Source of the DNA: an uncultured Oscillospiraceae bacterium
Lineage (GTDB): Bacteria; Bacillota; Clostridia; Oscillospirales; Oscillospiraceae
Assembly (NCBI GenBank): GCA_934667815.1
Contig: CAKUMO010000016.1
Span: 1-58,746 of the forward strand
DNA length: 58,746 nt
Direction of reading: 5' to 3'
Shown here one piece after another: positions 9,500-17,597 of this stretch (position 1 is its first letter; every line of letters starts with the position of its first letter). Both the position numbers and the translations under genes were made by a program. The notes beneath the pieces are model-generated. The model was given only the letters and a program-made list of their open reading frames with translations. It searched no databases and had not been told where the DNA came from.

Positions 9500-10813
9500 T
9501 TACAGCCGTGAATTGATGTTCGCGGTGATGTCCCGGATGTTATCCTGAAGGCCGTTGGAGGTGTTGGAAAGATCCTGCTCCACGCGCCGCAGACTGTAAA
9601 GCACCGTGGTATGGTTCTTGCCGAATTCCTTGCCGATGTCCGGCAGCGACAGATTCGTCAGCTTGCGGATGAGGTACATGGCGATCTGTCTGGCTTCGGC
9701 GGTGCCCTTGGTCTTTTGCGTGCTGCGAAGAACGCTCTCCTCAATGGAATAGAAGCGGCAGACCTCGGAAATAATCAGCTCGGTCGTCGGCACGGCCTGC
9801 GCCTTGCCCTTGAACATATCCTTGATCGCGCGCGAGACGCTGGGAATGTCCATACGCATGCCGTCAAGATCGTGGTAGCACTTGATCTTTTTGACCGTTC
9901 CTTCAATCTGGCGGACGTTGTTCGTGATGTTCTCGGCGATGTAGTCGCACACCTCGTCCGGAAGCTCAAGGCCGAGAGAAATCGCCTTGTTTTTCGTGAT
10001 GGCCCAGCGCGTTTCGTAATCGGGCGGCTGAATGTCCACGATCAGGCCCCATTCAAAGCGCGTGCGCAGACGATCCTCCAGAAGCGCCATTTCTCCGGGC
10101 GCACGGTCGGAGGTCAGGACGATCTGGCAGTGATTTTCATACAGCGCGTTGAAGGTATGGAAAAATTCCTCCTGCGTGGAGTTTTTACCGGCGATAAACT
10201 GAATATCGTCCACCAGAAGCAGGTCGGCGCGGCGGTATTTGTCGCGGAATTCAAAATTTTTGCCGATACGCAGGGCTTCCATAAATTCATTCAGAAACTG
10301 ATCGCCCTTGATATAAACGATGTTGTGATCGGGATGCTTCTGCTGGATGCGGTTGGCGATGGCGTAGAGCAGATGCGTTTTACCGAGACCGGACTGACCG
10401 TAGATAAACAGCGGATTATAAGCCATCGTGCGTTCCTCGGCCACGGCCTCAGCCGCGGAGAACGCGTGCTTATTCGAGGAGCCGACGACGAAGGTATCGA
10501 AGGTATATTCGGAATTGAACTGCACAAAGTTGCGCCGCTTCTGGCCGAGGCTGTACTGCGGCATTTCGGTCTCGTCAAGGACGACAAGCTCAATATCGGT
10601 CTGGAAAAGCTCCTGCATGGCCTGACGGATCAGGTCGGTGTAGCGCTTTTCGATAACGTCCTTGCGGAACGGGGACGGGGAGTAGAGTACGAGCTTGGTG
10701 TCGCTCAGCTCGACGATCTCCGCGTCGTCAAAGTAAGTTGTCACGGCCGCCGCCGGAAAATTCTTCTCCATGTAGGACAAAACCCGCGACCAGACATATG
10801 CGTTGGAATACAT
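9500..10813 (-). CDS. dnaA: Chromosomal replication initiator DnaA
   Basis: A 437-residue initiator ATPase that binds DnaA boxes and opens the origin. Domain I is at residues 1-80. A short linker leads to the AAA+ domain with Walker A GQSGLGKT (139-146) and Walker B LLLVDDIQFI. The C-terminal DNA-binding domain contains the signature GKNHTTVLYSLRRVE. The start at 10813 (MYSNAYVW) has AAGGAG 9 bases upstream. A sigma-A-type promoter lies at 10850-10878. The region just upstream is AT-rich but has no clear DnaA box, so classical autoregulation by boxes in the promoter is not evident. Confidence 0.98.
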   Translation of the reverse strand: MYSNAYVWSRVLSYMEKNFPAAAVTTYFDDAEIVELSDTKLVLYSPSPFRKDVIEKRYTDLIRQAMQELFQTDIELVVLDETEMPQYSLGQKRRNFVQFNSEYTFDTFVVGSSNKHAFSAAEAVAEERTMAYNPLFIYGQSGLGKTHLLYAIANRIQQKHPDHNIVYIKGDQFLNEFMEALRIGKNFEFRDKYRRADLLLVDDIQFIAGKNSTQEEFFHTFNALYENHCQIVLTSDRAPGEMALLEDRLRTRFEWGLIVDIQPPDYETRWAITKNKAISLGLELPDEVCDYIAENITNNVRQIEGTVKKIKCYHDLDGMRMDIPSVSRAIKDMFKGKAQAVPTTELIISEVCRFYSIEESVLRSTQKTKGTAEARQIAMYLIRKLTNLSLPDIGKEFGKNHTTVLYSLRRVEQDLSNTSNGLQDNIRDITANINSRL

Positions 10814-10849
10814 GAACCGACTCCTTTCCATGATACTTTTTCATTGAAA

Positions 10850-10878
10850 ATTTTATCACAAATCAATGAAAAAAGCAA
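10850..10878 (-). promoter_or_regulatory. Promoter of dnaA
   Basis: On the minus strand TTGCTT (10873-10878) and TAAAAT (10850-10855) are separated by exactly 17 bp. The element sits 37 bp upstream of the dnaA start and downstream of the cysK terminator, so dnaA has its own transcription start. Confidence 0.65.
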
Positions 10879-10894
10879 GTCTATACATTATTAT

Positions 10895-10943
10895 AAAAAG
10901 AAATCCCCCGGTTTGCCGCAAAACGTGCAGCACCGGGAGATTT
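10895..10943 (-). terminator. Intrinsic terminator of cysK
   Basis: The arms at 10901-10912 and 10932-10943 pair over 12 positions with one mismatch, around a 19-base loop. On the minus strand the stem is followed by TTTCTTTTTAT. It lies 55 bp beyond the cysK stop codon and insulates the dnaA promoter from cysK. Confidence 0.75.
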
Positions 10944-10998
10944 TAGTATACAGATTTTTTTACATGCATGAGCTTTATGAAGCCCGTGCTTATGAGAT

Positions 10999-11928
10999 TT
11001 ACTCAAACAGCGGCGTGGACAGATACCGGTCGCCGGTGTCGGGCAGAAGAACGACGATATTTTTGCCCGCATTCTCCGGGCGCTTCGCCAGCTCAAGCGC
11101 CGCCCAGACGGCTGCACCGGCAGAAATTCCGACCAGAACGCCTTCGCGGTGCCCAATCTCGCGGCCGGTGGCGAAGGCGTCGCCATTGTCCACCGGAATG
11201 ATCTCGTCATAGATTTTCGTGTCGAGCACCGCCGGTACGAAGCCCGCGCCGATGCCCTGAATCTTGTGCGCGCCCGCCACACCCGTGGACAATACCGCCG
11301 AGGTTTTCGGCTCGACCGCGACGACCTTCACTGCCGGGTTCTGCTCCTTCAGATAACGTCCGACGCCCGTGATCGTGCCGCCCGTGCCGACGCCCGCGAC
11401 GAAGATGTCCACTGCGCCGTCCGTGTCCTGCCAGATTTCCGGACCGGTGGTCTGATAATGCGCCTGCGGATTGGCCGGATTGACAAACTGTCCGGGGACA
11501 AAGCTGCCCGGAATCTCGGCGGCCAGCTCATTTGCCTTGGCAATCGCGCCCTTCATGCCCTTTGCGCCCTCGGTGAGCACCAGCTCCGCGCCGTAAGCAC
11601 GCATGAGCTGTCTGCGTTCGACGGACATGGTCTCCGGCATGACGATGATGATGCGATAGCCGCGTGCCGCTGCGACCGACGCAAGGCCGATGCCCGTGTT
11701 GCCGGAGGTCGGCTCGATGATGGTCGCACCCGGCTTCAAAACGCCGCGTGCCTCGGCGTCGTCGATCATGGCCTTGGCAATGCGGTCCTTGACGGAACCG
11801 GCGGGATTAAAATACTCCAGTTTTGCAAAAATCTTTGCTTGCAGGCCGTGCGCGGCCTCGAGATGCGTCAGCTCCAGCAGGGGCGTATGGCCGATGAGCT
11901 GGTCGGCGGAGGTGTAAATATGAGACAT
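10999..11928 (-). CDS. cysK: Cysteine synthase (O-acetylserine sulfhydrylase)
   Basis: A 309-residue fold-type II PLP enzyme making cysteine from O-acetylserine and sulfide. The PLP lysine is Lys47 in [20 protein letters not shown] forms the substrate-binding loop, and GTGGTITG the PLP-phosphate loop. This is the CysK type rather than cystathionine beta-synthase: there is no CBS domain and the length is right. It has its own strong promoter, overlapped by a palindromic operator candidate (11948-11984), and its own terminator. It diverges from proB. Confidence 0.93.
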   Translation of the reverse strand: MSHIYTSADQLIGHTPLLELTHLEAAHGLQAKIFAKLEYFNPAGSVKDRIAKAMIDDAEARGVLKPGATIIEPTSGNTGIGLASVAAARGYRIIIVMPETMSVERRQLMRAYGAELVLTEGAKGMKGAIAKANELAAEIPGSFVPGQFVNPANPQAHYQTTGPEIWQDTDGAVDIFVAGVGTGGTITGVGRYLKEQNPAVKVVAVEPKTSAVLSTGVAGAHKIQGIGAGFVPAVLDTKIYDEIIPVDNGDAFATGREIGHREGVLVGISAGAAVWAALELAKRPENAGKNIVVLLPDTGDRYLSTPLFE

Positions 11929-11947
11929 GGTGTCGCTTCCTTTATAT

Positions 11948-12007
11948 TATAATACTACTAACTTGGTATGTTGGTAGTATTATAGCCTGCGCGTGCGCTT
12001 CTGTCAA
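11948..12007 (-). promoter_or_regulatory. cysK promoter with overlapping palindromic operator
   Basis: A consensus promoter lies on the minus strand: TTGACA (12002-12007), 17-bp spacer, TATAAT (11979-11984). Overlapping the -10 element and expected start is an 11-bp inverted repeat, TATAATACTAC at 11948-11958 with its exact complement at 11974-11984, around a 15-bp centre. The sequence CTTGGTATGTTGGTA at 11962-11976 recurs at 35785, upstream of another operon. A/T-rich palindromes of this size over cysteine genes are typical targets of Rrf2-family repressors such as CymR. The identity of the regulator is inference; no such gene is in the window. Confidence 0.75.
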
Positions 12008-12049
12008 GAGGCGAACGAAATTTTTCTTTTGAATTTTTATTCGCCGGAA

Positions 12050-12078
12050 TTGTATTTTATGCAAAATAATGCTAAAAT
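12050..12078 (+). promoter_or_regulatory. Promoter of proBAC
   Basis: TTGTAT (12050-12055) and TAAAAT (12073-12078) are spaced by 17 bp. The expected start at about 12085 leaves a leader of only about 16 bases that carries the GGAGGG ribosome-binding site of proB. I see no T-box or attenuator in this spacer. Confidence 0.6.
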
Positions 12079-12100
12079 AAATCGCAAACGGAGGGATACT

Positions 12101-12874
12101 ATGAGAATTGTGATTAAGGTCGGCACCTCAACGCTGACACACGCGTCCGGACGGCTGAATATCCGGCGCGTCGAGCAGCTTTGCAAGGTCATCAGCGACC
12201 TGAAAAATGCGGGGCACGAGATCGTGCTCGTTTCGTCCGGCGCAATCGCCATGGGCGTGGGCAAGCTGGGACTGCTGAAGCGCCCGCAGGATATGCCGAC
12301 CAAGCAGGCCGCGGCTGCGGTCGGCCAGTGCGAGCTGATGGATACCTATGACCGCCTGTTTTCCGATTATCATCACACCGTCGCGCAGATTCTGCTCACC
12401 GGCAGCGACATTGCCAATGAGCAGCGCCGCGAAAATTTCCATAACACGCTGTTCCGCCTGCTGGAGCTGGGCGTTCTGCCCGTCATCAACGAGAACGACA
12501 CCATCGCGACCGATGAGATCGTGATCGGCGACAACGATACGCTGGGCGCGGTCGTTGCGGTGAACGCGGAGGCGGATCTTTTGATCCTGCTTTCCGACAT
12601 CGACGGTCTTTATACCGGCGACCCGCACACCGATCCGGAAGCAAAGCTGATCGATTTTGTGCCGGAGCTGACGCCGGAAATTCTTGCGCTGGGCGGGGGA
12701 AGCGTCTCCGGTCTCGGCACGGGCGGCATGGCCACCAAGCTGCACGCCGCGCAGCTCGTCACGCAGGCCGGCTGCGACATGGTGATCGCAAACGGCGAGC
12801 GTCCGGAGCTGTTATATGAGATTATCGAAGGAAAGCACGTCGGCACGCGCTTTGCGGGGAGGAGTTCCAAATGA
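12101..12874 (+). CDS. proB: Glutamate 5-kinase
   Basis: A 257-residue amino-acid kinase that phosphorylates glutamate, the first step of proline synthesis. It begins [13 protein letters not shown], with the ATP-binding lysine, and contains [17 protein letters not shown] and [11 protein letters not shown]. It ends after the kinase domain, so it lacks the C-terminal PUA domain of longer ProB proteins. The ATG has GGAGGG 6 bases upstream. Its stop codon overlaps the proA start (ATGA), indicating coupled translation. Confidence 0.96.
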   Translation: MRIVIKVGTSTLTHASGRLNIRRVEQLCKVISDLKNAGHEIVLVSSGAIAMGVGKLGLLKRPQDMPTKQAAAAVGQCELMDTYDRLFSDYHHTVAQILLTGSDIANEQRRENFHNTLFRLLELGVLPVINENDTIATDEIVIGDNDTLGAVVAVNAEADLLILLSDIDGLYTGDPHTDPEAKLIDFVPELTPEILALGGGSVSGLGTGGMATKLHAAQLVTQAGCDMVIANGERPELLYEIIEGKHVGTRFAGRSSK

Positions 12875-14127
12875 CCACTTTAGACCTGATGCAGACCGTC
12901 AAGGCCGCTGCACCGGTATTGGCCTGCGCCGAAGCCGAGCGGAAAAACACGGCGCTGCTTGCCATGGCAGGTGCGCTGGAGGCGCACTGCGCGGATATTT
13001 TGCAGGCAAATTCCGAGGATATGCGGGCCGCACAGGGAAAAATCTCGGACGTAATGCTCGATCGTCTGCTGCTGACCGAAGCACGCGTGCAGGCGATGGC
13101 CGAGGGCATCCGCGCCGTCGTACTGCTGCCCGACCCTGTGGGTGAGGTTCTGGCGCGTGTTGAGCGGCCGAACGGCCTTGTGATCGAAAAGACGGCGGTG
13201 CCGCTGGGTGTGATCGCAATTATCTACGAAAGCCGCCCCAACGTCACGTCCGACGCTGCCGCGCTCTGCATCAAGAGCGGCAACGCCTGCATTTTGCGCT
13301 GCGGAAAAGAGGCGTGGCGCAGCGCCGAGGCCATCGTGCGTGCACTGCGCGAAGGACTTGCGGCTTCCGGACTTCCTGAGGCGCTTATCGGTCTGGTTGA
13401 GGACACGTCACGCGATAGCGCGGTCGAGCTGATGCACGGCGTGGGTTACATCGATCTTCTCATTCCGCGCGGCGGCGCCGGTCTTATCCGCGCCTGCACC
13501 GAGCAGGCCAAGGTGCCGTGTATCCAGACCGGCACGGGCATCTGCCACGTTTATGTCGATCGCGCTGCCGACCCCTACATGGCGCTGAACGTCATCGAGA
13601 ATGCGAAGGCGAGCCGTCCTTCGGTCTGCAACGCAGAGGAGGTCTGCCTTGTACATCGTGACATTGCTGCGGCGTTCCTGCCGGCACTGAAATCCGCGCT
13701 CACGGACAAGCGCATTGCGGCGGGGAAACCGCCCGTGGAGCTGCGCTGTGACCCGGAGGCTTACGCCATCATCGGCGGAATGCCCGCGGGTGAGAACGAT
13801 TTTGACACGGAATTTCTGAATTATATTCTTGCGGTCAAGGTCGTCGGCAGTGTTGAAGAAGCCGTGCGGCACATCGCGGCACATTCCACCGGTCACAGCG
13901 ACGCGATCCTGACCTCGGACAAGACCGCCGCCGATTATTTTGTCCGCAATGTGGATAGCGCAGCGGTATATGTCAACGCCTCTACCCGGTTCACCGACGG
14001 CGGCGAGTTCGGTCTCGGCTGCGAAATGGGCATTTCCACGCAGAAGCTCCACGCACGCGGCCCGATGGGTCTGCGGGAGCTGACGACCTACAAATATATC
14101 ATCCACGGCAATGGCCAGATTCGTTAA
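12871..14127 (+). CDS. proA: Glutamate-5-semialdehyde dehydrogenase
   Basis: A 418-residue aldehyde-dehydrogenase-fold enzyme that reduces glutamyl 5-phosphate with NADPH. The catalytic cysteine is Cys253 in [12 protein letters not shown]. The N-terminal part has [20 protein letters not shown], and the C-terminus has HSDAIL and [21 protein letters not shown], all typical of gamma-glutamyl phosphate reductase. It overlaps proB by 4 bases and is followed by proC after 10 bp. Confidence 0.97.
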   Translation: MTTLDLMQTVKAAAPVLACAEAERKNTALLAMAGALEAHCADILQANSEDMRAAQGKISDVMLDRLLLTEARVQAMAEGIRAVVLLPDPVGEVLARVERPNGLVIEKTAVPLGVIAIIYESRPNVTSDAAALCIKSGNACILRCGKEAWRSAEAIVRALREGLAASGLPEALIGLVEDTSRDSAVELMHGVGYIDLLIPRGGAGLIRACTEQAKVPCIQTGTGICHVYVDRAADPYMALNVIENAKASRPSVCNAEEVCLVHRDIAAAFLPALKSALTDKRIAAGKPPVELRCDPEAYAIIGGMPAGENDFDTEFLNYILAVKVVGSVEEAVRHIAAHSTGHSDAILTSDKTAADYFVRNVDSAAVYVNASTRFTDGGEFGLGCEMGISTQKLHARGPMGLRELTTYKYIIHGNGQIR

Positions 14128-14137
14128 GGAGGCAGCT

Positions 14138-14935
14138 ATGATCGGATTTATCGGAGTCGGAAACATGGGCGGCACGCTTGCACGCGCGGCCATCCGCGCA
14201 GTCGGCGCGGAAAATGTCCTCGTATCCAGCCGCACGCTGGAAAAGGCGCAGCGCTTTGCCGCGGACACGGGCTGCACCGCCGTGACGAATGCGGAGGCCG
14301 CCGCTCGCGCACAGGTCTTGTTTTTGGGCGTGAAGCCGCAGGGAATGCGGTCGATGCTTGCAGAAATTGCGCCGGTTTTGCGGGCGCGCAGCGACCGTTT
14401 TGTCCTTGTGAGCATGGCTGCCGGGCTTTCCTTGCAGCAGATCGCGGATTTTTCCGGTGGGGCATATCCCGTCCTGCGCATCATGCCGAACACGCCTGCT
14501 GCGGTGGGTGAGGGGATGATTCCATATTGCGCGAATGCGCTTGCATCGCCCGAGGATGCGGCGGAGCTTTGCCGCATTTTGCAGCCGGCGGGGCGGCTCG
14601 ACCCTCTGCCGGAGTATCTGATCGACGCGGCGGGCGCGCTGTCCGGTTGCGGCCCGGCGTTTGTCTATGTTTTTTTGGAGGCGCTGGCCGATGCCGCCGT
14701 CGCCTGCGGAATGCCGCGCGACAAGGCGATTCAGTATGCAGCGCAGACCGCGCTCGGCTCTGCAAAGCTGGTTTTGCAGACCGGTACGCATCCCGCCGCA
14801 CTCAAGGATTCGGTGTGCAGCCCGGCGGGCAGCACGATCCGCGGCGTACACGCGCTGGAGGCCGGCGGCTTCCGTGCGGCTGCGGAAAATGCCGTCCTTG
14901 CGGCGTATGAGAGATCCATGGAGTTGGGTAAATAA
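14138..14935 (+). CDS. proC: Pyrroline-5-carboxylate reductase
   Basis: A 265-residue enzyme catalysing the last step of proline synthesis. The N-terminal Rossmann motif is GFIGVGNMGG. The C-terminal dimerisation domain contains SGCGPAFVYVFLEALADA and DSVCSPAGSTIRGVHALE, the ProC signature. The ATG at 14138 has AAGGAGG upstream, inside the last codons of proA. With proBA it forms a complete proline operon ended by the hairpin at 14944-14974. Confidence 0.96.
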   Translation: MIGFIGVGNMGGTLARAAIRAVGAENVLVSSRTLEKAQRFAADTGCTAVTNAEAAARAQVLFLGVKPQGMRSMLAEIAPVLRARSDRFVLVSMAAGLSLQQIADFSGGAYPVLRIMPNTPAAVGEGMIPYCANALASPEDAAELCRILQPAGRLDPLPEYLIDAAGALSGCGPAFVYVFLEALADAAVACGMPRDKAIQYAAQTALGSAKLVLQTGTHPAALKDSVCSPAGSTIRGVHALEAGGFRAAAENAVLAAYERSMELGK

Positions 14936-14943
14936 ATGAATTT

Positions 14944-14974
14944 GGGGCTGCCTTGCAAAAAGCAGCCCCTTTTT
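14944..14974 (+). terminator. Terminator of proBAC
   Basis: An 8-bp perfect stem, GGGGCTGC (14944-14951) with GCAGCCCC (14962-14969), followed by TTTTT. It lies 8 bp beyond the proC stop codon. Confidence 0.85.
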
Positions 14975-15025
14975 GTTTTATTTCTGGCTTCTGGCGCGTC
15001 TAATCTATGAAAGGAGTGGATGCCG

Positions 15026-15508
15026 ATGGTTTCGGATTCATTTCCCGCAGAGCGTCTGCTCGACAGCTTCGGTAGGGAACTGCTGCGGACGTGCTTCGCC
15101 TATCTGGAGGATGAAGCCCTCGCGGAGGACGCGCTGCAGGAAACATTTTTGCGTGCCTGGCGTGCATGGGATCGCTTTGAGGGGCGATGCAGCGAGAAAA
15201 CGTGGCTCACCGGCATTGCGATGAACGTCTGCCGCTCCATGCTGCGCAAAAAACGTCCGATTTTTTTGGCCGACCTGCCGGAATGTGCGGATATGGCTCC
15301 GGAGCCGTCCGACGGCACGGTCCTTCGCGCCATCCATGGGCTGAAGCCAAAATACCGCGAGGTCGTTTTACTTTACTATTATCAGGAGCTTTCCCAGCGC
15401 GAGATTGCGCAGGCGCTGCATCTTTCGGTGCCGAATGTTTCCGCGCGCCTCTGCCGCGGCCGTGAAATGCTGCGCAAGGCGCTGAAAGGATGGTATTTCG
15501 ATGAATAA
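15026..15508 (+). CDS. ECF-type RNA polymerase sigma factor
   Basis: A 160-residue sigma-70 family protein with only regions 2 and 4. Region 2 includes ALAEDALQETFLRAWRAW; region 4 includes the helix-turn-helix LSQREIAQALHLSVPNVSAR. Linker length and total size fit extracytoplasmic-function sigma factors. I prefer ATG 15026: AAGGAG lies 9 bases upstream, whereas the ATG at 15020 is only 3 bases away. Its end overlaps the next gene by 8 bases. That gene encodes a single-span membrane protein, the usual partner arrangement. The signal it responds to is unknown. Confidence 0.88.
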   Translation: MVSDSFPAERLLDSFGRELLRTCFAYLEDEALAEDALQETFLRAWRAWDRFEGRCSEKTWLTGIAMNVCRSMLRKKRPIFLADLPECADMAPEPSDGTVLRAIHGLKPKYREVVLLYYYQELSQREIAQALHLSVPNVSARLCRGREMLRKALKGWYFDE

Positions 15509-16322
15509 GCTCAAAAAGTCTCTCGATGCCGTGATGCAGAATGTGGATGTCACGTCTGCACTCCGAGAGCAGATTCTGAGGCCGCCAAAAAGGCGCTCAC
15601 CCATGCGTATCATTCTCGTTGCGGCCTGTCTGGCGGCCTTTTTCTCCATGGCGACCTTTGTGTTTGCCGCGACGCAGGGCTTCACACGCCTGCCCCTTCA
15701 GCGGGAACAGCAGCAGAATTATGAATATTCGATTGTCGTTCCCAAGTATGATTTTCAGTCAGAAGTGCTCGAGCGTTTTCGCCGCCTTTCGGAAAATGCA
15801 ACGCGTGAGGCCAATATGGCGGAGCTGGAGCGACGGGAATTTCGCACGATTGACGAAGTACAGGCTTATCTGCAAACGAATCTGAGCTTGGGCTGTCTGC
15901 GCCAGTATGAAAATAAGGCGGTCACATTGTGCTCTTATCGCTATTATCTTGACGACAGCTTTGGCGCGATGCTATTTCTGCGCTGCAAGGTCTCAAGCCC
16001 CACGAAGCTGACGTATTGCAGCCTGACCGTCGATCTGCGCAGCAGCACGGCGCAGTTTGCGCTCCTGCACTCTACGGAGGGAAATCTGGATGCTTCCGGA
16101 ACGGACCGCACAGAGTTTTTCCAATACACAACGTCAAGCGGACTGACGGTCGATCTTGCCTTTAACGCGCAGACGCAGAACTGCGAGGCGTATTTTGTCA
16201 AGGACAACGCCATGTATTGCCTGTATTTTGGCTTTTCCCCTGTGCAGAAATGTCTGCAAACCTATGATGCATGGCACGGCGAAGTTCTTTCTGATATTTA
16301 CCTTGTTCTGAATTCCTTTTAG
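15501..16322 (+). CDS. Single-span membrane protein, putative anti-sigma factor
   Basis: A 273-residue protein with a basic cytosolic segment (residues 1-35), one transmembrane helix (about 36-57, ending FVFAA) and an extracytoplasmic domain of about 215 residues. That domain is aromatic and strand-rich, with no motif I recognise. Overlap with the ECF sigma gene and the topology suggest a membrane-bound anti-sigma factor or sensor. No zinc-binding anti-sigma motif (HxxxCxxC) is present in the short cytosolic part, so if it is an anti-sigma factor it is not of the ZAS type. It ends just before a terminator that carries a repeat insertion. Confidence 0.6.
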   Translation: MNKLKKSLDAVMQNVDVTSALREQILRPPKRRSPMRIILVAACLAAFFSMATFVFAATQGFTRLPLQREQQQNYEYSIVVPKYDFQSEVLERFRRLSENATREANMAELERREFRTIDEVQAYLQTNLSLGCLRQYENKAVTLCSYRYYLDDSFGAMLFLRCKVSSPTKLTYCSLTVDLRSSTAQFALLHSTEGNLDASGTDRTEFFQYTTSSGLTVDLAFNAQTQNCEAYFVKDNAMYCLYFGFSPVQKCLQTYDAWHGEVLSDIYLVLNSF

Positions 16323-16332
16323 ATGATTATAT

Positions 16333-16365
16333 AAAAGACGCACTTCCAACGGAAGTGCGTCTTTG
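16333..16365. terminator. Terminator hairpin, first copy of a 33-bp duplication
   Basis: A 14-bp stem, AAAGACGCACTTCC with GGAAGTGCGTCTTT, closed by an AAC loop. The entire 33-bp sequence, from AAAAGACG to CTTTG, recurs without change at 16620-16652. It lies 10 bp past the stop codon of the putative anti-sigma gene. The repeat element starts directly after it with CAG. Confidence 0.85.
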
Positions 16366-16619
16366 CAGCGTGTCGAAAAACTCTTTTCGGCACGCTGCAA
16401 AGACTGCAAAAAAGTTCGGAAGACAAGCAACTCACGCCCGTCGGCGTACAACGGTACGGTAGGGCGTGAGTTGCGCAGTAAGTCAAAATTCTTGCGCAGC
16501 AAGCCGGTTTTCAGACTGTAAAGTTTGAAATCCACGACTTTTGTAAATGAAATCCAGAGAGCAAAAACCCATTGAATTGTGAATCGATTTTGACGATTAC
16601 GGACTTTTTTGACAGTCTG
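16366..16619 (-). mobile_element. Terminator-flanked repeat element, class A copy 1 (254 bp)
   Basis: A 254-bp non-coding element, about 93% identical by eye to 30875-31127 in the opposite orientation. One end is a 32-base hairpin, CAGCGTGTCGAAAA...TTTTCGGCACGCTG. The other end reads, on the minus strand, CAGACTGTCAAAAAAGTCC. Both ends share the pattern CAGnnTGTCrAAAAA, so they form imperfect terminal inverted repeats. An internal 12-bp stem pairs CAACTCACGCCC (16428-16439) with GGGCGTGAGTTG (16462-16473). It is bounded by exact 33-bp copies of the local terminator. No transposase is encoded. Interpretation as a mobile element is inference from the flanking duplication. Confidence 0.8.
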
Positions 16620-16652
16620 AAAAGACGCACTTCCAACGGAAGTGCGTCTTTG
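16620..16652. terminator. Terminator hairpin, second copy of the 33-bp duplication
   Basis: Exact repeat of 16333-16365. It lies 5 bp beyond the stop codon of the lipoprotein gene on the minus strand, so each convergent gene now has its own copy of what was probably one shared bidirectional terminator. Confidence 0.85.
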
Positions 16653-16657
16653 CTATG

Positions 16658-17140
16658 TTATGTTTCTTTCAATGCGACTGCCTCGGGGCTGAATTCCACA
16701 TACCAGCGTGAATTTGCCCGATAGACCACCGCCGGGAGCATCAGCTCACCCTCCATGTCGCCGCCGAACTCCACGCGCAGCTTCAGAAGCCGCGCCTTGT
16801 CGATGCTCAGGCGGCAGACATATTCCTTAAGCAGATATTGCTGCAAGGCCGCACATTCCTCTGTCGTGAATTCATAGGACTTGATGGCGTCGGCCTTAAC
16901 GGTCACTTTTCCGTCCTTTTGCCCCGTGAATGGCGCATGCAGCTCATCCAATTCGCCCGCATCCAGTCCGTCGCTGCTCAGAACAGCGGCAGGCATGGCC
17001 TTTTGCAGTTGGGCAAAGTCATTGTTTTGCAGCGCGAGGCAATATGCGCGTACCGGCGCCATGTAATCAACCTCCGGTGCCGCCGTGCAGCCTGCCAGCA
17101 GCACCAGCGTCAGCAGCGCCGCGAACCAGCACCGTTTCAT
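16658..17140 (-). CDS. Small lipoprotein of unknown function
   Basis: A 160-residue protein with a lipoprotein signal: MKRCWFAALLTLVLLAGC, lipobox LAGC with Cys18. The mature part is acidic, begins with a helix-rich segment (VRAYCLALQNNDFAQLQKA) and ends in a strand-rich portion (ANSRWYVEFSPEAV), an outline seen in small NTF2-like lipoproteins. That resemblance is weak. It overlaps the end of mscL by 4 bases (ATGA), so the two are translated together. Confidence 0.7.
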   Translation of the reverse strand: MKRCWFAALLTLVLLAGCTAAPEVDYMAPVRAYCLALQNNDFAQLQKAMPAAVLSSDGLDAGELDELHAPFTGQKDGKVTVKADAIKSYEFTTEECAALQQYLLKEYVCRLSIDKARLLKLRVEFGGDMEGELMLPAVVYRANSRWYVEFSPEAVALKET

Positions 17141-17580
17141 TTTTGCTCCTTTAGCAGGTCGCGGATCTCCGTCAGCAGAACTTCCTCGTTGCTGGGCTTG
17201 GGCGGTTCGGGCTTCTTTTCCGGTTCTTTTTTCTTGCCGACCTCGCGCAGGCCGTTCATCACCTTGACGATCAGGAAGATCACGAACGCCATGATGATGA
17301 AATTGATGATCGCGGAAATGAAATCGCCATAGGTCAGGTAATTCACGACTTTTTCGCCGTCAACGATCTTATCACCCAGCGCGACCTTCCACTCCGAGAA
17401 GCTCAGACCGCCGATGAATACCGACACGATGGGCATCAGAATGTTATCCGTGAGCGACTTGACGAGCGACTGGAACGCGCCGCCGATGATCACGCCGACT
17501 GCCATGTCAAACATGTTGCCCTTGACGGCGAATTCCTTAAATTCCTTCAGAATTCCACCTTTTTTCTTCTCTTTTGCCAT
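17137..17580 (-). CDS. mscL: Large-conductance mechanosensitive channel
   Basis: A 147-residue MscL homologue that releases solutes on hypo-osmotic shock. The N-terminal helix and first transmembrane segment are recognisable: EFKEFAVKGNMFDMAVGVIIGGAF. The second segment, about residues 90-112, reads FISAIINFIIMAFVIFLIVK. A charged, proline-rich cytosolic tail (EPEKKPEPPKPS) and a C-terminal helix follow. Its stop overlaps the lipoprotein start. It lies 17 bp downstream of serS. Confidence 0.95.
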   Translation of the reverse strand: MAKEKKKGGILKEFKEFAVKGNMFDMAVGVIIGGAFQSLVKSLTDNILMPIVSVFIGGLSFSEWKVALGDKIVDGEKVVNYLTYGDFISAIINFIIMAFVIFLIVKVMNGLREVGKKKEPEKKPEPPKPSNEEVLLTEIRDLLKEQK

Positions 17581-17597
17581 GGTTTCCCCACCTTATC

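Noticed and set aside
10814..10998. Second oriC part upstream of dnaA
   Set aside because: The region is AT-rich and has one TTATCACAA-like sequence, but no clear DnaA box; the hairpin there is better explained as the cysK terminator.
16333..16652. Interpretation of the flanked repeats as CRISPR or as simple tandem terminators
   Set aside because: There is no repeat-spacer periodicity, and the interior is shared between loci, so neither explains the pattern.
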